A DNA stretch of 64,000 bases from Ruminococcus flavefaciens ND2009 (GTDB lineage: Bacteria; Bacillota; Clostridia; Oscillospirales; Ruminococcaceae), in the NCBI RefSeq assembly GCF_000621785.1, contig NZ_KK211349.1, positions 199,178 through 263,177 on the forward strand, written 5' to 3'. The translations under genes were made by a program, and so were the position numbers. Of the stretch, positions 1-8,200 are shown piece after piece (the first letter of the stretch is position 1; each line of letters opens with the position of its first letter). The notes beneath the pieces are model-generated. The model was not told the origin of the DNA, searched no databases, and worked only from the letters and a program-made list of their open reading frames with translations.

Positions 1-147
1 AGCCACGACCTTGTACTTCTTCGACAGGAGCTCTATCATATTGGCGAACAGGGTGATATTGCTTCCCCAGCCGTGAAGCAGGACGATGAGGTCGCCCTCG
101 CCCTTTTCCTCGTAGTTTATCTTCAAACCATTAACTGTTTTTATCAA
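1..147 (-). CDS. Alpha/beta hydrolase, N-terminal fragment (cut by window edge)
   Basis: The reverse strand encodes 49 residues, open to the window edge, starting at a TTG codon (145-147) preceded by a GGAG ribosome-binding site about 7 bases upstream. The peptide contains the strand and HGWG oxyanion motif typical of the start of alpha/beta-hydrolase-fold enzymes (IVLLHGWGSN, then LFANMIELLSKKYKVVA). Only the N-terminus is visible, so the substrate cannot be assigned. No signal peptide is seen, which suggests a cytoplasmic enzyme. Confidence 0.7.
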   Translation of the reverse strand, partial: MIKTVNGLKINYEEKGEGDLIVLLHGWGSNITLFANMIELLSKKYKVVA

Positions 148-173
148 TTCTTTATCTCCAAACTGTTATTATA

Positions 174-270
<97 letters not shown>

Positions 271-396
271 ATATCATATACGGCATACAGCCGCAAATAT
301 ACATATATAATTTATTATATCACTTACAGTATTCAATGTCAATCACAGAAGCAAAAAAATTACTTTTCCCGCCCTTGCTCCCGAGGGCAGAAAAAA

Positions 397-419
397 ACGG
401 CGGATGATCCGCCGTTTTT
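397..419 (-). terminator. Rho-independent terminator, probably bidirectional
   Basis: ACGGCGG and CCGCCGT form a perfect 7-bp stem around ATGAT, flanked by A-runs on the left and T-runs on the right. It lies about 28 bp beyond the stop of the minus-strand lipoprotein gene. Confidence 0.85.
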
Positions 420-447
420 CCCGAACACACTTTTCTATTAAAGGAAA

Positions 448-1059
448 TTACTCTGCGTCTGTAGTATCAGCCTCAGGGTCTGAGCCGTCGGACTCAAACT
501 CTGCGTCGCCCCCGGCAGAGAAGTCGATCGACATCTCCTCGTCCTCGGGGATCTCGGTGAACTCGTCCACCTTCTCAAGGTATGTGATGAACTCTGTACC
601 TGCTTCACTCAGATCCATTACCAGCTTGCCGTCCTCCAGCTTCATAGTCAGAGGATCCTCGTCATCAAAATCGCCGCCGGTAAGTGTTACAGTACCATCG
701 TCAGAAAGCTCCCAGTTGATCTTTGTGTACTCCTGAGACTCCTTGAATTCAAGGGCTGAGAAGAAATTGCCTGAATTATCGTCAAGAAGCTCGATCTGAT
801 AGAGTGCGAAAGCGTCCAGACCATAGAAATTGTCCATCTTTTCGCCGTCCATTATCATTTCCTTGCACTCCCACTTGCCCAGGTAATCGGAAACGTCGGC
901 GTCTCCCTCGGACTTTTTCTCTGCGGTAGTATCTGCGGAAGTTGTTACGGCTGTGGTGGTCTCGTCATTCTTGGATTTTGCCTCCTTCTTGTCGCCGCAG
1001 CCGAAGAGGCCTGCTGAGAGGCAAAGGAGAACGGTTGATAAACATAATACTTTTTTCAT
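448..1059 (-). CDS. Lipoprotein with lipocalin-like region
   Basis: A 203-residue secreted lipoprotein: basic start, hydrophobic h-region and lipobox LFGC (Cys about residue 21), then a Thr/Glu/Lys-rich linker (25-55). The segment beginning YLGKWECKEMIMDGEKM followed by beta-like stretches resembles lipocalin-like small lipoproteins common in Ruminococcus; this is a guess from pattern only. The last 25 residues are strongly acidic. An AGGAGGG site sits 8 bases before the ATG. It is monocistronic, with a consensus promoter at 1138-1166 and a terminator at 397-419. Function unknown; it acts at the outer face of the membrane. Confidence 0.85.
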   Translation of the reverse strand: MKKVLCLSTVLLCLSAGLFGCGDKKEAKSKNDETTTAVTTSADTTAEKKSEGDADVSDYLGKWECKEMIMDGEKMDNFYGLDAFALYQIELLDDNSGNFFSALEFKESQEYTKINWELSDDGTVTLTGGDFDDEDPLTMKLEDGKLVMDLSEAGTEFITYLEKVDEFTEIPEDEEMSIDFSAGGDAEFESDGSDPEADTTDAE

Positions 1060-1137
1060 GGTTAAATCCCTCCTGATAATTACGTCAAGCGTTCAAAGTA
1101 ACTCCCTATAAGTTCTCTTGAACCTTTGACATAAAGC

Positions 1138-1166
1138 ATTATATCACACCCTGTCCTAAATGTCAA
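1138..1166 (-). promoter_or_regulatory. Sigma-A promoter of the lipoprotein gene
   Basis: On the minus strand TTGACA (1161-1166) and TATAAT (1138-1143) are separated by 17 bp, a full consensus match. Confidence 0.85.
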
Positions 1167-1265
1167 GTTTTTTACAAAGAAATTTAATGGCTGTTTTTCG
1201 CCCTTAATGCGTTGAAATCTCAATTTTGGTTAGTAATTACTAACGATTTTGTATTTTTCTTCCGC

Positions 1266-1306
1266 AAAAAAACATACCCGTGAACAGTCATAAGACCGCT
1301 CACGGG
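1266..1306 (-). terminator. Rho-independent terminator of the vanY-like gene
   Basis: On the minus strand CCCGTGAgCgGTC pairs with GACtGtTCACGGG (1277-1306) around TTAT, followed by TATG and seven T residues. Confidence 0.8.
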
Positions 1307-1328
1307 CAATAGTGATTATTATGGGGTA

Positions 1329-2459
1329 TCAGTAGTCCTCGCCGCCGCTGCTTTCATCGGAGCTGTCTTCGGAGGCTTCTGTATCTTCGGTGCTGCTTTC
1401 CTCAGCATCGGTGCTCTCGTCGTCGAAGGATTTGGTGGGAGCCTCCTCAACAACGGGCTTCTGACCCTTGTATACGGTAACGATGAAGCCGTCCACGTTG
1501 TTGCCCGAGATTTCATACCTTGTGCCTGTGGGAACAGGGACTGTGGTCTTTTCGGCGCCGTCATCGGAGGCTACAAAGTAGACCTCATAGTCATTTCCGT
1601 CATAGGAGAACTCAAGGTGATCCTTGTCATAGGGGTGCTCGCGGACAAGGTCTATATATTCCTCAAGACAGAGGTTGTTGGTGGTCATGTAGTAAGCATG
1701 GGGGATACCCACATAGCGGAAGTGCCAGGGCTCGTTCTGTATTTTTGTGAGCCTCTGCTTTTCCTCGGTATAGCGCACGACGAAGCCATACTTGTAGCAG
1801 TTCTTGTTGATCCACTCAAAGTCGCCTGTGCCGTCATAATCATGGTTCACGGACTCGGTGAAGTCGAATGCGAGACCTGTTTCGTGCTCGCTGAAGCCGG
1901 GCTTGGCCACTCTTGTGGACTCTCCGTCCCCTGTCTGAGCCAGATCTTCCTCATAGAGCTGCTGCTGGAATTCGGTAGTTCTGTATGAGCCGTATATTAT
2001 GAGGGTATCGTTGTTATACTTATCATAGAAGTCCTGTATCATCTCTGTCATAGGCTCATAGACCTGTCTGAGAATGGTATAGGTAGAGTCAACGGCAGTA
2101 TAGCAGCTTACCTCGTTCTCATAGTTCATATCGGTGATGCTGACAAGGTCCTCATCGCCGCCGAAGTACTGGTGATCTTCGTTTACAAGTACCAGGTCTC
2201 CCCTGAACTTGTCCGTAGTATCCACCTGAGATGATTCATAAATAGTCTGGTTGGGGTCGGGGACCGTGGTATCTGTGGGAGTTGTCACCTCTATATCGGT
2301 CTGGTCGAAATAGGGTGATGCCTCCACATCGCGCATATTTGAAAAGGTGTTTTTTACAAAGAAACCACAGGTTCCGACGAGTACAAGGCTGATGACAACT
2401 TCCGTCATGGTCTTGGCGCGTCTGATGCTTTTTTCCTTGCTGATCTTCTGTTTTGACAT
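1329..2459 (-). CDS. D-alanyl-D-alanine carboxypeptidase, VanY type (peptidase M15B)
   Basis: A 376-residue membrane-anchored zinc carboxypeptidase that would remove the terminal D-Ala from peptidoglycan stem peptides. One N-terminal membrane segment (about 20-37) is followed by a Thr/Asp-rich linker and the M15 domain (about 120-255). The zinc motif SxHxxGxAxD is present at 190-199 (His192, Asp199), as is ExPWH at 243-246 (catalytic Glu243, third ligand His246), so the enzyme should be active. The C-terminal 50 residues form an acidic Ser/Glu tail. GGAG lies 8 bases before the ATG. It has its own terminator at 1266-1306. A TATAAT-like box (minus strand, 2601-2606) lies upstream, but no good -35 was found. 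Confidence 0.93.
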   Translation of the reverse strand: MSKQKISKEKSIRRAKTMTEVVISLVLVGTCGFFVKNTFSNMRDVEASPYFDQTDIEVTTPTDTTVPDPNQTIYESSQVDTTDKFRGDLVLVNEDHQYFGGDEDLVSITDMNYENEVSCYTAVDSTYTILRQVYEPMTEMIQDFYDKYNNDTLIIYGSYRTTEFQQQLYEEDLAQTGDGESTRVAKPGFSEHETGLAFDFTESVNHDYDGTGDFEWINKNCYKYGFVVRYTEEKQRLTKIQNEPWHFRYVGIPHAYYMTTNNLCLEEYIDLVREHPYDKDHLEFSYDGNDYEVYFVASDDGAEKTTVPVPTGTRYEISGNNVDGFIVTVYKGQKPVVEEAPTKSFDDESTDAEESSTEDTEASEDSSDESSGGEDY

Positions 2460-2841
2460 ATGTCTGCTCCAATCCGCTGCCGTGCAGCTGAAATAGGGAG
2501 TCCTGAAAACTCCGTTAACTTTTGTTCTTTTTATCTCTCTTTTTCTACGAATATCGGAACTGTAAAATATATCAGACCATATAAAATGCGTCTAAAGGGT
2601 ATTATATCATATTTCTCTCGGAAAATATAGAGGTCTGCGGTCATGTTTGTAAAAATGCTGTATACAGACCGCCATAGATCAACCAGAATTGTGCTGTTTT
2701 TACAAATAGTTTCCCCTCGTATACAACGGGCAGAAGGCTATATATAAAGCCTAAATCCCGATAAATCCGTCATATAGTGGTAATCTGTACAAAAAGCAGG
2801 TATATTTTAAAGCTGTATTGCACAATCTTTTGTTCAGACAC
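2460..2841. other. Intergenic region between divergent genes
   Basis: About 380 bp of AT-rich DNA between the divergent vanY-like gene and the zinc-ribbon gene. There is a weak -10 for the minus-strand gene at 2601-2606 and a GGTCTG/CAGACC pairing near 2630-2675. No coding sequence is supported. Confidence 0.5.
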
Positions 2842-2870
2842 TTGAAAAAGAATTAAATTAATGCTATAAT
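2842..2870 (+). promoter_or_regulatory. Sigma-A promoter of the zinc-ribbon/repeat protein
   Basis: TTGAAA (2842-2847), a 17-bp spacer and TATAAT (2865-2870). Confidence 0.8.
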
Positions 2871-2903
2871 GTATATTGTGAAAATATGGGCACAGCTTGC
2901 TTC

Positions 2904-2941
2904 GGACGGCTATTTTATGTGACCGTCCTGTTTCGTTTTTT
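2904..2941 (+). promoter_or_regulatory. Terminator-like hairpin in the 5' leader (possible attenuator)
   Basis: GGACGG (2904-2909) pairs with CCGTCC (2923-2928), followed by a T-rich stretch TGTTTCGTTTTTT, all between the promoter and the start codon. It would act as premature terminator for the downstream gene, or mark the end of a short leader RNA. No regulator or ligand domain is recognisable. Confidence 0.45.
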
Positions 2942-2982
2942 CGTTTGTTTTTCCTGTGTTTTCACTTTAAGGAGTGATTTCT

Positions 2983-4677
2983 ATGAAATGTCCCCGATGC
3001 GGAACTGACAACGAAGCGGGTTTCAGATTCTGCGTGAAATGCGGCGTCAATCTTGAGGATCCGCAGGATATCAATATTGAACAGGTCGATATGGGCGGCT
3101 ATCATTCTGAAGAAGATCCTGCTTCGGGAGGCTATACCTTCGGAAGCGGAACCTTTACCATCAGTGACACCCCTTCAAGAGAATCTTCTTCCGATCTGTA
3201 CACCGCCGATGAGCTGAACGACTCAGACGAGGAATTTGATTTCAGCAGCTTCGACGAGCCTTTTATCCCCAAGCTGGATACGGGCAGAGTTACTCTTCCC
3301 GAGCAGTCACAGGCTGTAAGACAGGCTCAGATCAATAATCAGGGCGTTATGCGCCCCCATAACAGCATGAATACTATGCCCCGTCAGGGACTGATGAACC
3401 CGCTGCCACCACAGGGCGGTATGCAGGGGCGGCCTCCTCAGCAGGGCATGATGAACGGTATGCCCCCACAGGGCGGTATGCAGGGTATCCCTCCTCAGCA
3501 GGGCATGATGAACGGTATGCCTCCACAGGGCGGTATGCAGGGTATCCCCCCTCAGCAGGGCATGATGAACGGTATGCCGACACAGGGCGGTATGCAGGGT
3601 ATCCCTCCACAGCAGGGCATGATGAACGGTATGCCCCCACAGGGAGGTATGCAGGGCATTCCCCCTCAGCAGCCCATGATGAACGGTATGTCTCCGCAGG
3701 GCGGTATGCAGGGTATCCCCCCACAGAACGGCTCTCAGCAGATGAACGGTATGCCCATGTACGGACAGCCCATGATGTATGGTCAGCCCCAGATAGTGGG
3801 CTACGACCAGAACGGTATGCCCATTTATGGACAGCCCGTGATGTACGGACAGCCCCAGATAATAGGCTATGATCCCAATGGTATGCCGATCTACGGACAG
3901 CCCGTGATGTACGGTCAGCCCCAGATAGTGGGCTACGATCAGAACGGTATGCCCGTCTACGGTCAGCCTGTGATGTACGGTCAGCCCCAGAACGGCGATA
4001 AGCCCGAGGGCGCTCCCATGGGACAGATGGCAGGTATGCCCGGTGCACAGTTGAAGCCCCTGAAGCCCGTTCCTCCTCCCCCTCCCCCCGAGGATAAGGA
4101 GAAGGTAGAGGTCCCCGATGATTTCTGGGAGTTCTTTGACGGCGGCAAGGCGACCGAGCACGCAGAGGTGGACTCCGCAGACGATTTCTTCGGCAAGCGA
4201 GGCAACGAGATCGACGGCATGAAGCGCTTCGAGAAGAAAAAGGACGCCTATATGAACGATACGCCCCTTGTGGACGCAAGCAAGCTCAGAAAGAACGAGC
4301 CTGCAAAGTTCAATAAGTTCTATATGAGATCGGCAGGCGTTGCCGACCCCGATATGCTTGAAGCCAAGAAGCAGGAAAAGCATATCGACTATATGCGCCC
4401 CACCAAGGAAGTGGACGCCGGTGATCTCCGCGTTCACGAAAAGAGCAGGGCGTGGAACATCATGAACAAGGCTGATAAAGCCAATGCAGACGATCTGGAA
4501 GCCAATGTGAATGAGCATACAGAAGCTATCATGGCTCAGGCGGATCACGCTGTTGAGGCTATGCCGAAAAAACCAAAGACCTACAATGACGAGATCGATG
4601 CCATAGAGCTTCCCGAGTCGATGAAGGCGAAGAAGACCAAGAAACAGGTGGAAATTCCCGGCTTGCCGGAAATTTAA
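2983..4677 (+). CDS. Zinc-ribbon protein with Gln/Met/Pro-rich tandem repeats
   Basis: A 564-residue protein starting with a double-CxxC zinc ribbon (CPRC...CVKC, residues 2-20). An acidic stretch follows, then two tandem repeat arrays: six 19-residue units of the MPPQGGMQGIPPQQGMMNG type (3403-3744) and three-plus 22-residue YGQPVMYGQPQIVGYDQNGMPI units (3760-3990). The C-terminal 200 residues are charged, with a repeated spacing of DAxxLR motifs. The ATG at 2983 is preferred over an in-frame GTG at 2974 because that GTG overlaps the AAGGAG site. No membrane segment is seen. It shares its layout (zinc ribbon plus low-complexity repeats) with the gene at 46721-47743. Function unknown. mscL follows 38 bp downstream with no separate promoter seen. 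Confidence 0.88.
   Translation: MKCPRCGTDNEAGFRFCVKCGVNLEDPQDINIEQVDMGGYHSEEDPASGGYTFGSGTFTISDTPSRESSSDLYTADELNDSDEEFDFSSFDEPFIPKLDTGRVTLPEQSQAVRQAQINNQGVMRPHNSMNTMPRQGLMNPLPPQGGMQGRPPQQGMMNGMPPQGGMQGIPPQQGMMNGMPPQGGMQGIPPQQGMMNGMPTQGGMQGIPPQQGMMNGMPPQGGMQGIPPQQPMMNGMSPQGGMQGIPPQNGSQQMNGMPMYGQPMMYGQPQIVGYDQNGMPIYGQPVMYGQPQIIGYDPNGMPIYGQPVMYGQPQIVGYDQNGMPVYGQPVMYGQPQNGDKPEGAPMGQMAGMPGAQLKPLKPVPPPPPPEDKEKVEVPDDFWEFFDGGKATEHAEVDSADDFFGKRGNEIDGMKRFEKKKDAYMNDTPLVDASKLRKNEPAKFNKFYMRSAGVADPDMLEAKKQEKHIDYMRPTKEVDAGDLRVHEKSRAWNIMNKADKANADDLEANVNEHTEAIMAQADHAVEAMPKKPKTYNDEIDAIELPESMKAKKTKKQVEIPGLPEI
3403..3990 (+). repeat. In-frame tandem repeats, 57-bp and 66-bp periods
   Basis: Six copies of a 57-bp unit (3403-3744) are followed by three full and one partial copies of a 66-bp unit (3760-3990). 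Both preserve the reading frame, and most differences between units are synonymous or conservative. A stop-free antisense frame here is a composition artefact. Confidence 0.9.
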
Positions 4678-4715
4678 TAAATCATAATTTTCATATTAAG
4701 GAGATGTTGTAAAAA

Positions 4716-5105
4716 ATGAAGAAGTTTTTACAGGAATTCAAGGAATTCGCACTCAAGGGCAATGTAATGGACATGGCTGTCGGTGTCATCATCGGTGCTG
4801 CTTTCGGTAATATCGTTACCGCTCTCACTGAGGATTTCATCAACCCCCTTATCGCTTGTATCGGCGGTGCTGAAGTTGCAGGAAAGATCAAGCTCGGCGA
4901 CACAGGTCAGTACCTCAACTGGGGTCACTTCGTAACAGCTATCATCAACTTCCTCATCATGGCATTCTGCATTTTCCTTATGGTAAAGGCAGTAAACAAG
5001 CTCATGAACCTTGGCAAGAAGAAGGAAGAGGAGAAGCCCGCAGAGCCTCCGAAGGAAGAAGTTCTTCTCACAGAGATCAGAGACCTTCTCAAGGAAAAGA
5101 AGTAA
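4716..5105 (+). CDS. mscL: Large-conductance mechanosensitive channel MscL
   Basis: A 129-residue membrane channel that opens on hypo-osmotic shock. The N-terminal amphipathic helix and first membrane helix (MKKFLQEFKEFALKGNVMDM then AVGVIIGAAFGNIV) are typical of the family. A second membrane helix (about 70-92) and a charged cytoplasmic C-terminal helix (LLTEIRDLLKEKK) follow. Length matches the family. AAGGAG lies upstream of the ATG. A terminator at 5126-5149 closes the transcript, and the gene is probably read from the promoter at 2842. Confidence 0.97.
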   Translation: MKKFLQEFKEFALKGNVMDMAVGVIIGAAFGNIVTALTEDFINPLIACIGGAEVAGKIKLGDTGQYLNWGHFVTAIINFLIMAFCIFLMVKAVNKLMNLGKKKEEEKPAEPPKEEVLLTEIRDLLKEKK

Positions 5106-5125
5106 TTATCCTGTCTTACATAAAA

Positions 5126-5149
5126 CCTCCGCAGCCGCGGAGGCTTTTT
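5126..5149 (+). terminator. Rho-independent terminator after mscL
   Basis: CCTCCGC/GCGGAGG stem with loop AGCC, followed by CTTTTTG. Confidence 0.9.
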
Positions 5150-5160
5150 GTTTATACGGT

Positions 5161-5189
5161 TTGCCTTTTCGGCGGATATGTGATATACT
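5161..5189 (+). promoter_or_regulatory. Promoter of the ABC-F gene
   Basis: TTGCCT (5161-5166), 17-bp spacer, TATACT (5184-5189). Confidence 0.65.
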
Positions 5190-5224
5190 TATAACAGTTA
5201 TTTTTTATCAAGGAGTGAACCCGA

Positions 5225-7012
5225 GTGATCCTGCTTACGGCTCAGAATATATCCAAGACATACATGGAGAGAAAGGTGCTCGACAACGTCTCGTTCTTCC
5301 TCAACGAGGGGGACAAGGTGGGCATTATCGGAATAAACGGCACGGGAAAGTCTACCCTGCTGAGGATACTTGCAGGGGCGGAGGAGCCCGACGGCGGCGA
5401 GGTCATCAGAACAGGTGGCATAAGGATCTCATACCTGCCGCAGATACCCGAATTCGACGACAGGGGAAGCGTGCTGTCACAGGTGCTTTCACACCTTCCC
5501 GATGACCTCAAAGAGGCGAAGGAGTACGAGGCAAAGTCAGTGCTGGCAAAGCTGGGGGTAACGGATTATGACCGCGATATAAGCACCCTTTCGGGGGGAG
5601 AGAAGCGCCGTGCAGGAATAGCTGCCGCACTGGTGCAGCCCAGCGACGTCCTGCTTCTGGACGAGCCCACCAACCACATCGACAACGAGACTGCACAGCT
5701 CCTTGAGGAACTGCTGATGAAGTACCGCGGCGCCATAGTCATGGTCACCCACGACAGATACTTCCTCAACAAGATCTGCGGCAGGATAGCCGAGGTGGAC
5801 AAGGGCAGCCTTTACGTCAGCGACGGCAACTACAGCGACTACCTTGCAAAAAAGGCGCAGAGAGAGGCGGACGAGGCTGCTGCCGAGCGCAAGAACAGGA
5901 GCCTTTACCGCAGAGAGCTGGAATGGATAAGCAGGGGCGCCCGTGCAAGGGGCACCAAGTCCCGCGACAGGATAGAGCGCTTTGAAGCCCTGAAAAACCG
6001 CGAGATACCCGTGGAGGCTGAGAAGCTGAAGCTTCAGTCCGTGTCCTCACGTCTGGGCAAGAAGACCATAGAGATAGAGGACATCAGCAAGAATATCGAC
6101 GGCAAGCCACTTATCACCGATTTCTCCTATATCGTCTCCCGTGACGCAAGGATAGGCATTGTGGGACGCAACGGCGCAGGCAAGAGCACCTTCCTGAAAA
6201 TGCTGACGGGAGAAGTGGCTCCCGACAAGGGCAGGATAGTTCTGGGCGATACCGTGAATATCAGCTATTTCTCCCAGGAGTGTGAGTCAATGGACCCCAC
6301 GCTGCGGGTTATCGACTATATAAGAGAGACCGCCGACAGGGTGCAGACTCCCGACGGTACGGTGACGGCTTCACAGATGCTGGAGCGCTTCCTGTTCACG
6401 CCCGAGCTTCAATGGAACAGGATAGAGAAGCTTTCCGGCGGCGAGCGGAAAAGGCTCTACCTGCTGAAGATCCTTATGACAGCGCCAAATATACTCCTCC
6501 TCGACGAGCCCACCAACGACCTTGACATCACCACCCTCACCATACTTGAGGACTACCTTGAAAGCTTCAGCGGAGCCGTTATAGCGGTCTCCCATGACAG
6601 GTACTTCCTTGACAAGATGGCTGACGAGATATTCGAGTTCAGGGACGGTAAGTGTAACCGCTTCAATGGCAATTATTCCGACTATGCGGAGAAGGCTCTC
6701 ACCTCCGACGAGACCGAAAAGCCCAAAAAGAAGGGCGAGAAAAAGGAGAGAGTCTACACAGGAAAGACTAAGCTCCGCTTCTCCTTTAAGGAGCAGAGAG
6801 AGTACGACACCATAGACGATGACATCGCCGCTCTGGAGCAGGCTATCGCCGATACGGAGAAGGAGATGTCAGTCAATACCTCCGACTATGTAAGGCTACA
6901 GGAGCTCTCCGACAAGAAGGACGCCCTTTCAAAGGAGCTGGATGAGAAAATGGAGCGCTGGGTGTACCTCAATGACCTGGCTGAGCGTATAGAACGGGGC
7001 GAGACCGTGTGA
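5225..7012 (+). CDS. ABC-F family ATPase (Uup-like, two ATP-binding domains)
   Basis: A 595-residue soluble protein with two ABC domains and no membrane segment, the hallmark of ABC-F translation factors that act at the ribosomal E site. Walker A is at 36-43 (GINGTGKS) and 314-321 (GRNGAGKS), the signatures LSGGE at about 122 and 403, and Walker B LLLDEPTN at about 143 and 424. A charged linker (about 205-270) joins the domains. A C-terminal coiled-coil tail (about 500-590) is the Uup-type extension. All catalytic motifs are intact. The start is GTG with AAGGAG 9 bases upstream. Whether it confers antibiotic protection cannot be told from the sequence. Confidence 0.95.
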   Translation: MILLTAQNISKTYMERKVLDNVSFFLNEGDKVGIIGINGTGKSTLLRILAGAEEPDGGEVIRTGGIRISYLPQIPEFDDRGSVLSQVLSHLPDDLKEAKEYEAKSVLAKLGVTDYDRDISTLSGGEKRRAGIAAALVQPSDVLLLDEPTNHIDNETAQLLEELLMKYRGAIVMVTHDRYFLNKICGRIAEVDKGSLYVSDGNYSDYLAKKAQREADEAAAERKNRSLYRRELEWISRGARARGTKSRDRIERFEALKNREIPVEAEKLKLQSVSSRLGKKTIEIEDISKNIDGKPLITDFSYIVSRDARIGIVGRNGAGKSTFLKMLTGEVAPDKGRIVLGDTVNISYFSQECESMDPTLRVIDYIRETADRVQTPDGTVTASQMLERFLFTPELQWNRIEKLSGGERKRLYLLKILMTAPNILLLDEPTNDLDITTLTILEDYLESFSGAVIAVSHDRYFLDKMADEIFEFRDGKCNRFNGNYSDYAEKALTSDETEKPKKKGEKKERVYTGKTKLRFSFKEQREYDTIDDDIAALEQAIADTEKEMSVNTSDYVRLQELSDKKDALSKELDEKMERWVYLNDLAERIERGETV

Positions 7013-7022
7013 CGAGGGCTTC

Positions 7023-7051
7023 TTGACAAACCGTATTTCCCGTGATATACT
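7023..7051 (+). promoter_or_regulatory. Sigma-A promoter; fixes the start of the rhomboid-like gene
   Basis: TTGACA (7023-7028), 17-bp spacer, TATACT (7046-7051). It overlaps an in-frame GTG at 7042, so translation must begin downstream at 7084. Confidence 0.8.
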
Positions 7052-7083
7052 GGATAAAACTGAATAAGAAACGAGGTTTTGCG

Positions 7084-7743
7084 ATGCTCAATCAACTTCT
7101 TGATAAGCTTGAGCGGAAGTTCCGCCGCTTTTCAATATCAAATCTCATGCTGTATATCGTCCTGGGCATGGCGGTTTTTGCCGTGGCGGACATCATACTC
7201 ATGACCAACCCTAATAACAAGGTCTTTCTCATAGATATGATAGAGTTCGACCGTGGGAAGATACTTCATGGGGAGGTCTGGAGGGTGCTCTCCTTTGTGC
7301 TGGTGCCTCCCGAATTCAACATGATATTCCTTGCCTTTGCGCTTTATTTCTACTGGATGATGGGAACGGCGCTGGAGCACCAATGGGGAAGCTTCAAATT
7401 CAATGTGTTCTACTTTACGGGAGTCATAGGCTGTATCATAGCAGGCTTTATACTGGGCTATGCCACCAACTATTACCTGTATGTGAGCCTTTTCCTTGCC
7501 TTTGCCATACTCTTTCCCGACGAGCAGATACTGCTGTTCTTCTTTATCCCCATAAAGATAAAGTGGCTGGGACTTTTCTCGGCATTCGGACTTGTTGTGG
7601 CTTTTATAATGGGAGATTTCCAGACCCGGATATTCCTCCTGCTTTCACTTGCGAATCTGATACTTTTCTTCGGAAAGGATATGTTCCTCAAGGTCTATTA
7701 TATCTGCCGCAGGTACTACTACAAGTGGTTCAAGAATAAATAA
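7084..7743 (+). CDS. Rhomboid-like integral membrane protein, probably catalytically inactive
   Basis: A 219-residue protein with about six hydrophobic segments. The segment GEVWRVLSFVLVP and the following ALEHQWGSFKFNVFYFTG match the start and the E-x-x-x-G-x-x-x-F loop of rhomboids. The expected GxSG serine motif is absent: that region reads NYYLYVSLFLAFAILFP, and no catalytic His is evident late in the protein. It is therefore likely a pseudoprotease of the derlin/iRhom kind, a role I infer only from the fold. ATG at 7084 has GAGG 7 bases upstream. It ends with a basic tail and a strong terminator (7755-7796). Confidence 0.8.
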   Translation: MLNQLLDKLERKFRRFSISNLMLYIVLGMAVFAVADIILMTNPNNKVFLIDMIEFDRGKILHGEVWRVLSFVLVPPEFNMIFLAFALYFYWMMGTALEHQWGSFKFNVFYFTGVIGCIIAGFILGYATNYYLYVSLFLAFAILFPDEQILLFFFIPIKIKWLGLFSAFGLVVAFIMGDFQTRIFLLLSLANLILFFGKDMFLKVYYICRRYYYKWFKNK

Positions 7744-7754
7744 GTATAGGACTT

Positions 7755-7796
7755 AACGCCCCGAAGTGATTTTGAACGCTTCGGGGCGTTGCTTTT
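7755..7796 (+). terminator. Rho-independent terminator (CCCCGAAG family)
   Basis: AACGCCCCGAAG and CTTCGGGGCGTT form a perfect 12-bp stem, followed by GCTTTT. Closely similar stems occur at 28697, 36598 and 46641. Confidence 0.9.
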
Positions 7797-7811
7797 GGGG
7801 ACTTATAATTA

Positions 7812-8111
7812 TAAATCATAATTTAGCATTATGTAGGGGACGGCGTCCTCGACGTCCCACAAAATTCGTATTATAGTGGCGACTATCATCCGCTCAACCA
7901 GGGGACGCCTTCTCTTACAAGGCGTCCCCTCTCCAAAAACAGTCCACCGGACTGTTTTTGGATTCACCCCTTGCGAGGCGCCTGACGTAATAAGGGGCTC
8001 TGCCCCTTGACCCCCGCCAGAGGCGCTGCCTCTGGACTCCGCCAAAGGGACACAGTCCCTTTGGAATCCCATTCATAGTTGCCGCAAGGTATTACGATAA
8101 ATTATGATTTA
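7812..8111 (+). mobile_element. MITE-like multi-hairpin element, copy 1 (300 bp)
   Basis: The ends are perfect 14-bp inverted repeats, TAAATCATAATTTA (7812-7825) and TAAATTATGATTTA (8098-8111). Inside are five successive perfect hairpins: 7900-7930, 7933-7961, 7992-8008, 8017-8035 and 8042-8064. A near-identical 300-bp copy lies at 37614-37913 and a 360-bp inverted copy at 63507-63866. Both ends carry TA, compatible with a TA target duplication (IS630/mariner style), but this is inference. An open frame of about 87 codons (7809-8072, minus) is conserved only because the DNA is; I do not call it a gene. Confidence 0.85.
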
Positions 8112-8138
8112 ACATGGCGCTAAACGCTTCACGGGGGA

Positions 8139-8167
8139 TTGACGGGGAGGCTCACGGGGAGTATAAT
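8139..8167 (+). promoter_or_regulatory. Sigma-A promoter of the sortase gene
   Basis: TTGACG (8139-8144), 17-bp spacer, TATAAT (8162-8167), just outside the MITE end. It makes the upstream ATG at 8114 impossible as a start. Confidence 0.8.
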
Positions 8168-8200
8168 ATAAGTAATACATATTGCGGAAGGCGGTGCGGA

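Noticed and set aside
2974..2982. GTG start for the zinc-ribbon protein
   Set aside because: The codon overlaps its own AAGGAG site; ATG at 2983 has the correct spacing and starts directly at the zinc ribbon.
3307..4548. Long antisense open frame (413 codons) across the zinc-ribbon gene
   Set aside because: It is a mirror of the tandem repeats' composition; the His/Leu-rich peptide has no start signal and no family resemblance.
7809..8072. Conserved ~87-codon frame in all copies of the 300-bp element (also 37599-37874 and 63546-63773)
   Set aside because: It runs straight through the hairpin stems, has no ribosome-binding site, and is conserved only as far as the repeat DNA is; the third copy changes its end.
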